8,870 nt of DNA from NCBI GenBank assembly GCA_037385045.1, contig JARRNJ010000090.1, positions 1 through 8,870 on the forward strand. Direction: 5' to 3'. Below the pieces are notes generated by a model. That model had not been told where the DNA came from, did not search any database, and saw only the letters and a program-made list of their open reading frames with translations. The position numbers and the translations under genes are program-made. The DNA comes from JARRNJ01 sp037385045 (GTDB lineage: Bacteria > Pseudomonadota > Gammaproteobacteria > JASBUN01). Below, in pieces: positions 5,282 through 8,870 of the stretch. Every line of letters starts with the position of its first letter. The stretch's first letter is position 1.

Positions 5282-7066
5282 ATGGCCGGCCGAATCCCCC
5301 AGGCATTTATCGATGAGCTGATGAACCGCATCGACATCGTCGACGTGGTGGGCAACCGCGTGCAGCTGAAAAAGGCCGGGCGCGAGTATACCGCCTGCTG
5401 CCCGTTTCACGACGAAAAGACGCCGTCGTTCACCGTCAGCCCGACTAAGCAGTTCTACCACTGCTTCGGCTGCGGCGCCCATGGCACCGCCCTTGGTTTT
5501 CTCATGGAATACGAACACCTCGGCTTTGTCGAGGCGGTGCAGGAACTAGCGGCCACGGCGGGCCTGGAAGTGCCGCGGGAAACCGGGTCCGCGGCAGGCG
5601 ACAACCGCGGCCTCGAAGACCTGTACGGAATCATGGAACAGGCGGCGGCCTTCTACCGGCGCCAGCTGCGCGAACATACCGCCGCCGGCCGCGCCATCGA
5701 CTACCTGAAAGGCCGCGGCCTGAGCGGCCAGGTGGCCGCGGAATTCGGCATCGGCTACGCGCCCCCGGGCTGGGACAATCTGGCCTCGGTGCTGGGCGCC
5801 GATGCCGCCTCGCGCGGGCTGCTGGCGCGGGCCGGGCTGATCGCCGAAAAGACCGGTGGCGGCGCCTACGACCGCTTCCGCGACCGGATCATGTTCCCAA
5901 TCCGCGACCGGCGCGGGCGCGTGATCGCCTTCGGCGGCCGCATCCTCGACGGCGACGGGCCCAAGTACCTGAATTCGCCGGAAACGCCCATCTTCCACAA
6001 GGGCCGCGAACTCTACGGCCTGTTCGAGGCCCGTAAAGCGCTGCGCAAGCTGGAGCGCCTGCTGGTGGTGGAAGGCTATATGGATGTGGTCGCCCTGGCC
6101 CAGCATGACATCCGCTGCGCCGTCGCCACCCTGGGCACTGCCACCACCGCCGAGCACCTGGAGGTCCTGTACCGCCTGGTGCCGGAAGTGACTTTCTGCT
6201 TCGACGGCGACCGGGCCGGACGCGAGGCGGCCTGGCGCGCCCTGGAAAACGCCCTGCCGGTGCTGCGCGACGGCCGCCAAGCGCTGTTTTTGTTTCTGCC
6301 CGAGGGCGAGGATCCGGACAGTCTGGTGCGCCGGGAAGGGAAAGAAGGCTTCGAGCGTCGTATTGGGGACGCGGTCCCACTTTCGGAATTTTTCTTTGAA
6401 GCTTTGGGGCGAAGGGCCGATACAGCCACTGAAGACGGACGGGCGCGGCTCGCCGAGCTGGCCCGCCCGCTGCTGGCGAAGCTGCCAAACGGCGTGTTCC
6501 GGCAGCTGATGCTGGAGCGGCTGGCCAAGGTCATACGACTGGACGCCGGACGTCTGGCCGGGCTGATGCCCGGCGCCCCCACCACCGCGGACCGTGGCCC
6601 GCAACCACGGGGCGTAACCAGGCCCAAGGGGCGCAGCCCCGTGCGCAAGGCGATCGCCCTGTTGCTGCACCAGCCACGTCTGGCCCAGCGAGTTGAGGAC
6701 ACGGAAACCCTGAAAAATCTGGAACTTCCTGGTGCCGACTTGTTGACACGCCTGGTTGAAATGCTGCAGAGCGAACCGCATCTTAGTACTGGAGCGCTGT
6801 TGGAACGCTGGCGCGACACCCCCGAAGGAGGGCATCTGCTCAAATTGGCGCAAATCGACCAGCCCGGCTCCGACGCGGCCCTCGAGCAGGAATTCATCGA
6901 CACCATCCGTCACCTGCGCAGCAAACACCTGGACCAGCGGTGGGAATTCCTGCAGCAGAAACTGGCCCGGGAGGGGCTCAACGACGAGGAAAAAAACGAG
7001 TGGAAACAGATACTTACATCGAAGCGCCGACACCCCGAAGGGGCCCGGCCACCTGGCAACGGGTGA
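5282..7066 (+). CDS. dnaG: DNA primase
   Basis: DnaG makes the RNA primers for leading- and lagging-strand synthesis at the replication fork, working with DnaB helicase. The 594 residues (E. coli 581) show the full layout. An N-terminal zinc ribbon has ligands Cys40, His43, Cys61 and Cys64. The RNA-polymerase basic patch includes FRDRIMFPIRD and GRILDG. The Toprim domain has VEGYMDV (Glu264) and FDGDRAG (Asp308, Asp310) as metal ligands. The C-terminal part (about 450-579) is the helicase-binding domain, with ALLLHQPRLAQ and the terminal helix EEKNEWKQIL. A basic, Pro/Gly-rich tail of about 15 residues follows. ATG 5282 matches the E. coli start; the ribosome-binding site is weak. It lies 163 bases after the GatB/YqeY gene and 70 before rpoD. 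Confidence 0.98.
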   Translation: MAGRIPQAFIDELMNRIDIVDVVGNRVQLKKAGREYTACCPFHDEKTPSFTVSPTKQFYHCFGCGAHGTALGFLMEYEHLGFVEAVQELAATAGLEVPRETGSAAGDNRGLEDLYGIMEQAAAFYRRQLREHTAAGRAIDYLKGRGLSGQVAAEFGIGYAPPGWDNLASVLGADAASRGLLARAGLIAEKTGGGAYDRFRDRIMFPIRDRRGRVIAFGGRILDGDGPKYLNSPETPIFHKGRELYGLFEARKALRKLERLLVVEGYMDVVALAQHDIRCAVATLGTATTAEHLEVLYRLVPEVTFCFDGDRAGREAAWRALENALPVLRDGRQALFLFLPEGEDPDSLVRREGKEGFERRIGDAVPLSEFFFEALGRRADTATEDGRARLAELARPLLAKLPNGVFRQLMLERLAKVIRLDAGRLAGLMPGAPTTADRGPQPRGVTRPKGRSPVRKAIALLLHQPRLAQRVEDTETLKNLELPGADLLTRLVEMLQSEPHLSTGALLERWRDTPEGGHLLKLAQIDQPGSDAALEQEFIDTIRHLRSKHLDQRWEFLQQKLAREGLNDEEKNEWKQILTSKRRHPEGARPPGNG

Positions 7067-7087
7067 CTCGTTGTAGTAAACTGTTGG

Positions 7088-7113
7088 TTTATTTTTCGCC
7101 TGCTCCGCAGGCG
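7088..7113 (+). other. AU-rich segment and stem-loop between dnaG and rpoD, possible RNA-processing site
   Basis: A T-rich run, TTTATTTTT (7088-7096), directly precedes a perfect 7-pair stem, CGCCTGC (7097-7103) with GCAGGCG (7107-7113), closed by a TCC loop. The order is wrong for a plus-strand terminator, since the T-run is upstream, and read on the minus strand the run is A-rich. An AU-rich single strand beside a stem resembles RNase E sites. In E. coli this same gap is cleaved by RNase E, destabilising the dnaG message while rpoD persists. The equivalence here is inference. Confidence 0.4.
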
Positions 7114-7136
7114 TTGATTGTGAGTGACCAGTGATC

Positions 7137-8870
<1,734 letters not shown>

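Noticed and set aside
7088..7113. T-run and stem before rpoD as an intrinsic terminator
   Set aside because: The T-run precedes the stem on the plus strand, and on the minus strand the sequence after the stem is A-rich, so neither direction has the stem-then-U order.

Overview
The window is a housekeeping stretch from a GC-rich gammaproteobacterium. The evidence is the gene order (pterin/folate genes, then plsY, tsaD, rpsU, a GatB/YqeY gene, dnaG and rpoD) and proteins that align closely with Escherichia coli and Pseudomonas counterparts as I remember them. The organism could be of a Chromatiales/Ectothiorhodospiraceae or pseudomonad-like type, but I cannot name a genus. All reading frames are dense and gaps are short. 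No stretch over 300 bases lacks a gene, and I see no tRNA, rRNA, CRISPR array, prophage or transposase gene.

Left part (1-2517): the N-terminal half of a MidA-type methyltransferase on the minus strand diverges from a PTR1-like pteridine reductase on the plus strand. The reductase converges on a minus-strand folB-folK pair, with 7 bases between the two genes. Between reductase and folK lies a long imperfect palindrome (about 1482-1648) that looks like a small non-coding mobile or dispersed repeat. The reductase, FolB and FolK all act on pterins. The FolK is divergent: two positions that are catalytic in E. coli HPPK are substituted.

Middle part (2518-4414): folB diverges from plsY (glycerol-3-phosphate acyltransferase). 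plsY converges on tsaD (tRNA t6A synthesis), and their stop codons share one CTAG. tsaD most likely starts at a GTG with a good ribosome-binding site, 16 codons inside the longest reading frame. It diverges from rpsU across a short promoter region.

Right part (4415-8870): the macromolecular-synthesis operon rpsU - yqeY - dnaG - rpoD, linking a translation protein, the replication primase and the primary sigma factor. GC-rich stem-loops sit in all three intergenic gaps and could set the relative level of each product by attenuation or RNA processing, as known for the E. coli operon. rpoD runs off the right end, lacking about 41 codons by comparison with E. coli.

I found no convincing undescribed multi-gene system. 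The most interesting points are the palindromic repeat, the altered FolK active site inside a pterin gene cluster, and a possible near-leaderless plsY transcript.
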